A stretch of 7,342 bases of DNA from Deltaproteobacteria bacterium. GTDB lineage: Bacteria; Desulfobacterota; UBA8473. Below, piece by piece: positions 1 through 5,547 of the stretch. How positions within the stretch are numbered: the first letter of the stretch is position 1; every line of letters begins with the position of its first letter. The stretch spans positions 1 to 7,342 of the forward strand of contig DAOWME010000156.1 in assembly GCA_030643245.1 (NCBI GenBank), read 5' to 3'. Made by a program: the position numbers and the translations under genes. A model generated the notes under the pieces. The model saw nothing but the letters and a program-made list of their open reading frames with translations, searched no databases and was not told the DNA's origin.

Positions 1-623
1 AGGATCTGGCCGCTTCGCTGAACCACAGAGACCTTTGACCCCAAACGACGGAAAGCCTGTGACATTTCCGTTGCAATCGGACCAGCTCCTAAAATGATCA
101 TGGATTTCGGCAGATGATCAAGAGAAAAGATCTCTTTATTCGTGATAAAGGGCGTTTCATTGAGACCTTCCACCGGGGGGGACGAAGGGGATGAACCGGT
201 TGCGATAACCCAGGTCTTTGCCGAGTATATACTGCCGTTTAATCGGATTGTATGTTCGTCTGTAAAGAAAGGACTTCCCATTTCTACTCTTGCGCCGAGG
301 TTGCAAAATCGTTCTATGGAATCGTGTTTCTGAATGATGCTGATCACGGAACGAATCCTTTCCACAACATCTCTGTAGTCCACTGGCGGGATATCAACCC
401 GGGGGAGGCCGAATGCCTCTCCGTTGCTCATAAGATGATACACGTTGGCGGTTCTGATCAGGGCCTTACTGGGGACACACCCGAAATGGAGACAATCACC
501 CCCCAATTCTTTTTCCTTTTCTACGATAAGTGTTTTGGCACCCAACTGGGCCGCCCCGGCAGCAATGGTTAAACCGGCTGCTCCCCCGCCTATGATACCG
601 ATGTCAAAATCATAGTCTGCCAT
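1..623 (-). CDS. MerA-like/dihydrolipoamide dehydrogenase-like FAD-dependent disulfide oxidoreductase, N-terminal part
   Basis: The reading frame is open from the ATG at 623-621 to the window edge (207 codons), so the C-terminal NAD(P) remainder and dimerisation domain lie outside. The start is fixed by an AAGGAGG ribosome binding site 6 nt upstream. Visible motifs are an FAD-binding GGGAAG at residues 12-17, the redox-active pair GGDCLHFGCVPSK with Cys44 and Cys49, an ATGS motif near residue 141, and a second Rossmann glycine motif (GAGPIA) near residue 180. The C-x4-C spacing is that of class I pyridine nucleotide-disulfide oxidoreductases. The GGDC...GCVPSKAL form is typical of mercuric reductase-like members. 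There is no N-terminal heavy-metal (HMA) domain. Mercury resistance is therefore not shown, and a general thiol/disulfide or lipoamide reductase is equally possible. The residue after the second beta strand (VVQR) is not the acidic one typical of strict NADH enzymes, which hints at NADPH use. Confidence 0.88.
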   Translation of the reverse strand, partial: MADYDFDIGIIGGGAAGLTIAAGAAQLGAKTLIVEKEKELGGDCLHFGCVPSKALIRTANVYHLMSNGEAFGLPRVDIPPVDYRDVVERIRSVISIIQKHDSIERFCNLGARVEMGSPFFTDEHTIRLNGSIYSAKTWVIATGSSPSSPPVEGLNETPFITNKEIFSLDHLPKSMIILGAGPIATEMSQAFRRLGSKVSVVQRSGQI

Positions 624-844
624 GAATTCCTCCTTATCAGGGTCTGTAAAGGCCCTTAGAGCTTTGCAGGCTTAAATACAGAGGAGAGAGGTCTTTACCG
701 GGTCGCAAGGAAAAAGACAAACAACAAAGAATGGAGTAGAGTTAAAGGCCTATTGTGAAATGTTGAGCTTTTATGTAGCTGTGAGATCATGATTCAGAGG
801 GACAGGAGAAAGTGTATTATATATAATCTTGATACAATAATGTC
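624..844. other. intergenic leader of the disulfide oxidoreductase gene
   Basis: This is 221 bp without a convincing gene. On the minus strand it holds a perfect TATAAT at 816-821 inside the 12-bp palindrome ATTATATATAAT (816-827), then a leader of roughly 185 nt ending in a strong ribosome binding site at about 630-636. No intrinsic terminator with a T-run was found for the upstream hydroxylase gene, so read-through into the reductase is possible. Confidence 0.5.
816..844 (-). promoter_or_regulatory. candidate promoter for the disulfide oxidoreductase gene
   Basis: Minus-strand -10 box TATAAT at 816-821 is a perfect match. The -35 position, 17 bp upstream at 839-844, reads GACATT, a poor match to TTGACA. 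That -35 segment lies within the perfect palindrome at 839-856. A poor -35 overlapped by a palindrome is the layout expected of a regulated promoter, but this is inference from sequence only. Confidence 0.4.
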
Positions 845-856
845 TCACGAGACATT
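839..856. promoter_or_regulatory. operator-like perfect inverted repeat
   Basis: AATGTCTC, a 2-bp spacer, then GAGACATT: two perfect 8-bp arms at 839-846 and 849-856. It covers the TGA stop codon (845-847) of the hydroxylase-HTH gene and the -35 segment of the candidate promoter ahead of the disulfide oxidoreductase. The 2-nt centre is too tight for an RNA hairpin with all pairs formed, and no T-run follows on the minus strand. A dimeric protein binding site is therefore more likely than a terminator. Confidence 0.45.
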
Positions 857-1807
857 CGGAAAGTCGGCAAGAAACCGGTAGAGAGTGGCACGGCTCACAC
901 CCAGAAGCCTTGAAGCCTTTGCCTTATTCCCTCCGGTCTGGGCAAGAGCGTAGCGGACGCTTTCTATATCCAGTCTTCTGGAAGGCTCCTTGCCCCAGCG
1001 GTTGATCGAGTAATTGCCGGGCTTGCCTGTAAAAGGTAACGCCAGCATCCATAAAAGACCCAGGCGATCAGTATCTCTGAACTGGGCAAGACCTATTGCC
1101 ATGCCCTCATGTCCTGCCGCCGGCTGGGCCCTGTATGTCCCAAAAAGCCGGTCCCACCAGGGCATATTGAACCCGAAATTGCAGTTGGTCTCGCGTATTG
1201 TCACAGAATGGTGCACGCGATGCATGTCCGGCGTAACTAAAAAAAGCCTGAGTACTCGATCTATTGCATAAGGAATATAAATATTGCCATGATTAAAAGT
1301 CGCTAACGCGTTAAGCAGTATTTCAAACAGAATCACGGTAAAAACAGAAGGGCCGATAGCGGCAACGGCGGCAAGCTTAATTCCCATGGATATGATGATC
1401 TCAATGGGATGGAATCGCAAACCGGTTGTAAGATCATAATCCAGATCAGCATGGTGCATCATGTGGAGGCGCCACAGTATCGGCACTGCATGGAACATGA
1501 CGTGCTGGAGATATACTACTAAGTCCAGCATTACTATTCCGGCAATAACATTCACAGGAAACTGCAGCGCCAGGATATTAAGCAGACCCCAGCCCCCTTT
1601 TTGGGCAAGCATGGCCAGGCCCACAGGAAGAATCGGCATGGCGACTCGGACCAAGCCTGAATTCAAAAAGACAATGCCCAGATTGGCAAACCATCGCCTT
1701 GCCCTGGAAACGGTTGGTTGACGACGCGGCGCCATCAACTCCCATATAGCAACGAGGATAAAAACAATCAAAAAAGAGGCCAGTCTCACTGTTACTTCAT
1801 TTTCCAT
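845..1807 (-). CDS. sterol desaturase/fatty acid hydroxylase-family membrane protein fused to a C-terminal Fis-type HTH
   Basis: This 320-residue protein is an integral-membrane di-iron hydroxylase followed by a DNA-binding tail. Hydrophobic segments lie at about residues 8-26, 41-68, 81-100 and 137-170. The family's histidine clusters are all present: HVMFH (102-106), HMMHH (115-119), His133, NHG (172-174) and HRVHH (196-200). Such enzymes use O2 to hydroxylate or desaturate lipid substrates; the substrate here is unknown. After a linker, residues ~279-314 form a Fis/HTH_8-type helix-turn-helix (AxxxTGGNKAKASRLLGVSR, then TLYRFL), the kind usually found at the C terminus of sigma-54 activators. 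The ATG overlaps the 3' end of the rhodanese-rubrerythrin gene by 11 bp, so the two are probably translationally coupled. The frame is continuous from the hydroxylase into the HTH, so the fusion does not depend on a frameshift call. Confidence 0.88.
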   Translation of the reverse strand: MENEVTVRLASFLIVFILVAIWELMAPRRQPTVSRARRWFANLGIVFLNSGLVRVAMPILPVGLAMLAQKGGWGLLNILALQFPVNVIAGIVMLDLVVYLQHVMFHAVPILWRLHMMHHADLDYDLTTGLRFHPIEIIISMGIKLAAVAAIGPSVFTVILFEILLNALATFNHGNIYIPYAIDRVLRLFLVTPDMHRVHHSVTIRETNCNFGFNMPWWDRLFGTYRAQPAAGHEGMAIGLAQFRDTDRLGLLWMLALPFTGKPGNYSINRWGKEPSRRLDIESVRYALAQTGGNKAKASRLLGVSRATLYRFLADFPNVS

Positions 1808-2639
1808 TGCTTTGTTGTCCTAAAAGATCGCCAAGGAGAACGAGATGGGCTTTTTCTTCCTCTGCAAGGGCATTAAAGATCGATTTTCCTCTCTCATCAT
1901 TCACCTTGTGGGAATATCTCAAATAGAGATCAAGCCCTTGAGCCTCAAGCATCATAGCCACGTTAAGGACGCCTGAGGTAGTCTCCATGGCATGTCTGTT
2001 CTTTTCCAGGAATGTTTCGGTACTAAAACCGCCCTCCATCATTTCATAAACAGTGCTTAATTCAAATGTCTCTTGGTTCGATACGCCACGATCAAGAGTT
2101 ATATAAAGCTTGAAAAGCTTCTGTTTGTGACTCTCCTCAATTTCTGCTAGTTTAGTGAGAAGACTTGCCACCTTAGGGTCATCCGCCGATTCAGCCATTG
2201 TCGAGTAAAACTCTCTCAATCCCTCCTCCATACCGTAGGCGAGAACGATTATTTCTACAGGTGTCTCATCCCCACTTAATGGAGCCATGCCCATATCAAT
2301 AGGCCCTGCAACCGTAAGGCCGTTCCAGGCCGCAATGCCTCCTTTGAGATTGTAAACCTCTTGAAAACCCTGCCCTGCCAGTAGTTGCGCAGCAGCACGG
2401 CTGCGACCACCCACTGCACAGTATGTTAAAACAGGTTTATCACGATCCAGCTCTCCAAGCCGATCAGTAAGTTGCGGCAGGGGTATGAGCTTAGCCCCGG
2501 GGATACGCGAATTCTCATATTCCGTAGGCTGGCGTACATCAAGAAGGGTATAATTACCTTCCTGCTCCCCGGACATGAAAGACTTAGCCTCTTCAGCCTT
2601 CATACTGCTCACAGGAGTAAGGAACTGTTTCCAGCGCAC
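1797..2639 (-). CDS. rhodanese domain-rubrerythrin/ferritin-like diiron domain fusion protein
   Basis: A 280-residue cytoplasmic protein with two domains. Residues ~10-110 form a single-domain rhodanese: LLDVRQPTEYENSRIPGA, then the catalytic Cys74 in the loop CAVGGRS (74-80) and LKGGIAAW. Rhodaneses transfer sulfane sulfur through this cysteine. Residues ~125-272 form a four-helix ferritin-like bundle with the diiron ligand pattern of rubrerythrin-type proteins: glutamates in helix 1 (138/139/143), ExxH at 168-171, Glu232, and ExxH at 262-265. There is no rubredoxin Cys4 domain. A peroxide-reducing or O2/sulfide-sensing role is plausible but not shown. The start is GTG (2639-2637), with TAAGGAGGAAT ideally placed upstream. 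It is the first gene behind the promoter at 2662-2690, and its 3' end overlaps the hydroxylase-HTH gene, suggesting a two-gene operon. Confidence 0.88.
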   Translation of the reverse strand: MRWKQFLTPVSSMKAEEAKSFMSGEQEGNYTLLDVRQPTEYENSRIPGAKLIPLPQLTDRLGELDRDKPVLTYCAVGGRSRAAAQLLAGQGFQEVYNLKGGIAAWNGLTVAGPIDMGMAPLSGDETPVEIIVLAYGMEEGLREFYSTMAESADDPKVASLLTKLAEIEESHKQKLFKLYITLDRGVSNQETFELSTVYEMMEGGFSTETFLEKNRHAMETTSGVLNVAMMLEAQGLDLYLRYSHKVNDERGKSIFNALAEEEKAHLVLLGDLLGQQSNGK

Positions 2640-2661
2640 AACTATTCCTCCTTATAATACG

Positions 2662-2690
2662 ATTACATTGTCATGTGGCATCCTTGTCAA
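2662..2690 (-). promoter_or_regulatory. sigma-70-type promoter for the rhodanese-rubrerythrin / hydroxylase-HTH operon
   Basis: On the minus strand TTGACA (2685-2690, perfect -35) and TGTAAT (2662-2667, 5 of 6 to TATAAT) are separated by exactly 17 bp. The -10 lies about 22 bp upstream of the GTG start, just ahead of the AAGGAGG. This is the best promoter match I found in the window. It suggests the two-gene unit is transcribed separately from the NiSOD gene that precedes it. Confidence 0.65.
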
Positions 2691-2755
2691 AGTAATCTCC
2701 GAAACTTTACATTATTTGTTGTTCCATTCCTATCCGACCTCAAATCAACACACCC

Positions 2756-3205
2756 TTAGCGCCCCTCTTCGAAATAAAGGGTTTGAAATTCTTTTAAAAG
2801 AGACCTGAGAGTGCTGATGTGAGCAAGATCAATGGTTTGCTTGCATTTCATGGCAGAGAGTAATATTTTATGGAGCAAGATCAACTTCTGAGGATAATTT
2901 TTTATGTCCGGCTTGATTCTCTGAGTCATAAAATACTGAGTCACGATCTTCTGAAGCTCATCGGCGTGACGCTCCTTATTCATGATCCAGCGCGTAAGCT
3001 GATTATGATCAATTGATTTATTACTGGTAAGCTTTCTGATCTGCTCTATTGATTTCTCAATAGTGGTTATATGTTCGCTTATTATGTTAACTCTCATTTC
3101 ATCATCGTATATACCGCAAGGAATCTCGCAGTGGGCTGATGCATATGTAGCAGCAAAGAAGATGATGAAAATTCCTGTTAGGATTTGTAGGCATTTCGTG
3201 TTCAT
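2756..3205 (-). CDS. sodN: nickel superoxide dismutase with N-terminal signal peptide
   Basis: This 149-residue protein has residues 1-24 as a typical Sec signal peptide: a Lys at 4, the hydrophobic core ILTGIFIIFFAA, and YASA before the cut. The next residues are HCEIPCGIY (25-33). That is the NiSOD nickel hook HCxxPCGxY, in which the mature N-terminal His1 amine and imidazole, Cys2 and Cys6 bind nickel and Tyr9 lines the site. Cleavage after Ala24 would make His25 the mature N terminus, as the family requires. The ~125-residue remainder is helical, includes MTQRIKP, and is close to the usual ~117-residue mature enzyme. It converts superoxide to O2 and H2O2, here probably in the periplasm or outside the cell. 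No SodX-type processing peptidase is adjacent, so ordinary signal peptidase probably does the maturation. The ATG is preceded by AAAGGAG. Confidence 0.93.
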   Translation of the reverse strand: MNTKCLQILTGIFIIFFAATYASAHCEIPCGIYDDEMRVNIISEHITTIEKSIEQIRKLTSNKSIDHNQLTRWIMNKERHADELQKIVTQYFMTQRIKPDIKNYPQKLILLHKILLSAMKCKQTIDLAHISTLRSLLKEFQTLYFEEGR

Positions 3206-3225
3206 TTTTTTCTCCTTTCAAAACA

Positions 3226-3247
3226 AAACTTCACTTAAACTTCACTT
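3226..3247. repeat. tandem 11-bp direct repeat upstream of sodN
   Basis: Two exact, directly adjacent copies of AAACTTCACTT (3226-3236 and 3237-3247), ending about 20 bp upstream of the sodN start codon. The 11-bp period places both copies on the same face of the DNA helix. This would suit a regulator bound side by side, but a chance slippage duplication is also possible. Confidence 0.5.
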
Positions 3248-3342
3248 TTTATTTTCCTTACGATTTTGGGGATGAAGAATGTAAAAACAAAAATGGCCAC
3301 TGAAAAAAAGACTATGGGTGGATAACTGTCAATCAGGGGGTT

Positions 3343-3549
3343 CTATCCCTCCATTTCAGCAATCAAAGGTTTGATATCGTCGCAATGGACGATCCCCTGG
3401 TAAACAGGACAGTCCCTGCAAGAAGGGAGAGGATGTGCACACTTCTCTTCTGAAGCCCAGCATGGACATGCCTTTACCATCAACGCATCACATCTCTCTT
3501 CGACCTTTTCTGAGCAGCCCCTTAACTTCCAACATGGGATAAGGGCCAT
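3343..3549 (-). CDS. small cysteine-rich 'two-CW'-type protein
   Basis: A 68-residue protein with nine cysteines (6, 12, 20, 28, 30, 37, 44, 47, 56). Two of them sit in Cys-Trp pairs (C6-W7 and C30-W31), and there is a CxxC at 44-47. This resembles the small two-CW domain proteins of anaerobic deltaproteobacteria, whose function is not established. The cysteine density implies bound metal (zinc or Fe-S) or several disulfides. There is no signal peptide or membrane segment. The ATG at 3549-3547 has only a GAAGGG about 12 nt upstream, so translation may be weak; an in-frame stop a short way upstream leaves no alternative ATG. It lies 76 bp after the SDR gene and could be the last gene of that run. 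Confidence 0.68.
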   Translation of the reverse strand: MALIPCWKLRGCSEKVEERCDALMVKACPCWASEEKCAHPLPSCRDCPVYQGIVHCDDIKPLIAEMEG

Positions 3550-3625
3550 CAGACGTCGTATCCCTTCAAAGTTCAGTCACTCATCCTTTATCATCTCCTT
3601 TTATACACTTCTTGACCCCTGAACA

Positions 3626-4324
3626 TCACCAGGGCATCTCTATACCGTCATACCGATAGAACCGACCAGTCTGTTCAATGGTGAAGTTCTCTATTATGTT
3701 CCCCATGCCTCGCACACTCTCCGGTGATAACAGGGATGTGCCCGGACCCCCCATCCTTGTTCTTACCCAACCCGGGTGTAACAGAAGAACACCTATTCCA
3801 CGAAGTCTCATCTCATATGAAAGACCCTTCATTGCTGCATTCAGCGCCGCCTTGCTGGATCTGTAGTAATAGCTGCCCGGCTCATCTATATCTGTAATAC
3901 TGCCCATGTGTGTGCTGATTACGGCTATTAGTCGTTTCTCACTTCGGGTTAAATGGTCTTGAAAGGCTTCTGCAAGTCTTACCGCCCCCATCGTGTTGAC
4001 TCGAAATGTATATTCCCAATCTTCATAACGAAGTTGATTCAGACTCACATCCCAATATTTTTCCAGATAGACTCCTGCGTTGTTGAGAAGCACGTCTATG
4101 GATTCATTCAGGAGTTCTACTGCAACGGCATTAATATCGTCCGGTTTGGTCACATCCAATCGATGGATGCTGATATTCTTCTGTTTTGCTGCCAGATTAT
4201 GGAGATCGAATGCTTCAGTTGGGTGCCTGCAGGTGGCGTAAACCCGCCACCCCTCTCTTGCGTATTGTTTGACCCACTCCAGCCCCAATCCTCGGTTGCT
4301 ACCGGTAACCAATACACTTATCAT
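3626..4324 (-). CDS. short-chain dehydrogenase/reductase (SDR) family protein
   Basis: A 232-residue classical-type SDR. It has the N-terminal nucleotide-binding TGSNRGLG (7-14), a LDV acidic site (56-58), NNAG (81-84), the structural Asn in RVNTMGA (~110), Ser137/Ser142 in ISTHMGS, YRSSK with catalytic Tyr154 and Lys158, and PGWVRTRMGG (184-193). It therefore should be an NAD(P)H-dependent alcohol/ketone oxidoreductase. The overall form, with MGSI, RSSKAALN and a short C terminus, resembles the C-factor/CsgA-like SDR group, and the substrate cannot be read from sequence. The ATG follows AAAGGA by 7 nt. It begins 15 bp after the stop of the truncated oxidoreductase gene, so the two are probably co-transcribed. 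Confidence 0.88.
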   Translation of the reverse strand: MISVLVTGSNRGLGLEWVKQYAREGWRVYATCRHPTEAFDLHNLAAKQKNISIHRLDVTKPDDINAVAVELLNESIDVLLNNAGVYLEKYWDVSLNQLRYEDWEYTFRVNTMGAVRLAEAFQDHLTRSEKRLIAVISTHMGSITDIDEPGSYYYRSSKAALNAAMKGLSYEMRLRGIGVLLLHPGWVRTRMGGPGTSLLSPESVRGMGNIIENFTIEQTGRFYRYDGIEMPW

Positions 4325-4339
4325 TGTTTGTTCCTTTTT

Positions 4340-4810
4340 TCAACCCCACACAACTGTTCGAATGGATGATGGCACTCTCGTAGATCTTCCTTTACAGACC
4401 CTAAGGGGCGAGGCCAAAATAACTTCCTCAAGTTGGCGCTCAGATTTAGGCCAGAGTTGTTCGATCTGAAAACACAAAACCATAGGAATAGTCTTACCTA
4501 TTTCGAGGATTTTAAAAGTCTCATCTGCAATGATACACCCTCGGGAAGACATCTCGTCCCTATGTATCTTCACAGTTTCCTCGTTAAGGGCGACGAGGAC
4601 ATCCACCGATTCCGTAGGAGCAACAACATCCTTCAAACCCATGCGAATAGCAAAGGTATTGTGACCGCCTCGAATACGGGATTGAGAATTCTGAGTCACC
4701 AGAATTGAATAGCCGCTTCTCATGATACTCTTGACGAGTGTTTGCCCTACTGTAAGCAACCCCTGTCCTGCTTCACCGCCAATGAGGATATTCATTGTAT
4801 TACCACTCAT
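4340..4810 (-). CDS. truncated 2-oxoacid:acceptor oxidoreductase (KorA-type gamma domain), probably a decayed gene
   Basis: The first ~100 of 156 residues are a clear gamma-type domain of a ferredoxin-linked 2-oxoacid oxidoreductase: ILIGGEAGQGLLTVGQ (GGEAGQG at 11-17), SRIRGGH (44-50), a D-V-L-V-A-L-N-E strand near 70-77 and IIADETF near 93-99. This form is the N terminus of alpha subunits in which gamma and alpha are fused (~550-620 residues). A free gamma subunit is also usually ~180 residues or more. Here the similarity ends near residue 103 (about position 4500), and ~50 residues I cannot match follow before the stop. The pyruvate-binding alpha part is absent. The start is normal, with GAGAGGAG 7 nt upstream. 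I see no clean frame change that restores the family, so a deletion or replacement of the 3' part is likely. It is probably not catalytic by itself. Confidence 0.7.
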   Translation of the reverse strand: MSGNTMNILIGGEAGQGLLTVGQTLVKSIMRSGYSILVTQNSQSRIRGGHNTFAIRMGLKDVVAPTESVDVLVALNEETVKIHRDEMSSRGCIIADETFKILEIGKTIPMVLCFQIEQLWPKSERQLEEVILASPLRVCKGRSTRVPSSIRTVVWG

Positions 4811-4848
4811 CTCTTCACTCCTCTCGCAACATGTTGAATAATCAATCC

Positions 4849-5289
4849 CTAGGATTTAGTAAAAGAGAACTTGAGGGATTCTTCACGATCCTTTTTCTTG
4901 AGAGTGACCCCCAGTTCAAGGCGGCTATCCCTGATACCTAATGAGAATGGCTCTTTCCCCTTTTCACCTTCTAAATGAGTAATCGAACGCATGATATCAA
5001 AGATCTTGTCGATGATTTCAGGTGATGGGGAAGGAAGCGCCATTTTGTCTTCTGACGTAACGGTCACCTTATCTTCCCCTTTCTTCCTTTTGATGGACAG
5101 TTTCTTTCCGCCTTCTGTGATAGTAAACAGGATTGAGAGAGCAAGATACTTCAGGGACTCTTCTTCCACGTCCTCACTCTTTTGGGAGACTATCGTACCT
5201 AGTTCCTTCTCGTAATCCGTATCCATATAACAGTCACACATTTCCTGAAGACGGCCATGAAGGTTCCTGCGATCTTTTAAAGGTGTCAT
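4849..5289 (-). CDS. conserved-looking hypothetical protein, 146 residues
   Basis: I do not recognise this family. The frame is open back to 5430, but the ATG at 5289-5287 is chosen because TAAGGAGG sits 6 nt before it. The upstream extension would start at a TTG without a ribosome binding site. The product is very rich in Lys, Glu and Asp, with no signal peptide or membrane segment. It has a Cys pair (MCDC, Cys18/Cys20), a helical stretch with LKYLALSILFTI at about residues 44-55, and alternating charged/hydrophobic C-terminal strands. It looks like a soluble cytoplasmic protein. It is the first gene of the run continuing into the truncated oxidoreductase (38 bp gap) and the SDR. Confidence 0.65.
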   Translation of the reverse strand: MTPLKDRRNLHGRLQEMCDCYMDTDYEKELGTIVSQKSEDVEEESLKYLALSILFTITEGGKKLSIKRKKGEDKVTVTSEDKMALPSPSPEIIDKIFDIMRSITHLEGEKGKEPFSLGIRDSRLELGVTLKKKDREESLKFSFTKS

Positions 5290-5302
5290 GTGTTCCTCCT
5301 TA

Positions 5303-5317
5303 AAATTGATCATGTGT
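5303..5317. repeat. 15-bp direct repeat, copy 1
   Basis: AAATTGATCATGTGT, identical to 5524-5538. This copy lies immediately upstream of the ribosome binding site of the 146-residue hypothetical gene, so any factor bound here, or any RNA structure, could affect translation. Confidence 0.5.
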
Positions 5318-5523
5318 CCATCCATGCATACCTTGAGAATGAATCTGATGTTTGAGCTTTTCCATTGAACATTACATTCCCATGGAAACCTGTTCTTCCC
5401 GTAGTTCAGATACATGGGTGACACACTCAATGATCTTCCAGGGGAAAGGTCCCTTTGATACTTTCGGACATTACAGCTAAAGACCTGTTAGAAAATAGTT
5501 TCTTTTGTAGTACAGAAACGTTG

Positions 5524-5547
5524 AAATTGATCATGTGTTGATCAATT
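5524..5547. repeat. 15-bp direct repeat copy 2, embedded in a 9-bp inverted repeat
   Basis: The direct repeat AAATTGATCATGTGT (5524-5538) overlaps a perfect inverted repeat with arms AATTGATCA (5525-5533) and TGATCAATT (5539-5547) around a 5-nt TGTGT loop. It lies at the 3' end of the thioredoxin-like pseudogene. No T-run follows on the minus strand, so this is a weak terminator candidate; an operator or stem-loop is as likely. Confidence 0.5.

Noticed and set aside
252..572. Plus-strand 106-codon ORF
   Set aside because: It is antisense to the disulfide oxidoreductase, whose FAD and active-site motifs are unmistakable on the minus strand.
2651..2671. Possible PerR/Fur-like box (TTATAAT...ATTACAT) at the -10 of the rhodanese-rubrerythrin promoter
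   Set aside because: The half-sites are imperfect and the spacing is 3 bp rather than 1. It overlaps the -10 and the ribosome binding site, whose own sequence explains most of the matches.
3317..3325. DnaA-box-like TTATCCACC on the minus strand
   Set aside because: It is a single 8-of-9 match, with no cluster of boxes, AT-rich unwinding region or replication genes nearby.
3305..3333. TTGACA upstream of sodN with a 17-bp spacer
   Set aside because: The matching -10 would be TTTTTT, too poor to call a promoter.
5290..5430. N-terminal extension of the 146-residue hypothetical protein to a TTG at 5430
   Set aside because: There is no ribosome binding site at the TTG, whereas TAAGGAGG sits directly before the ATG at 5289.
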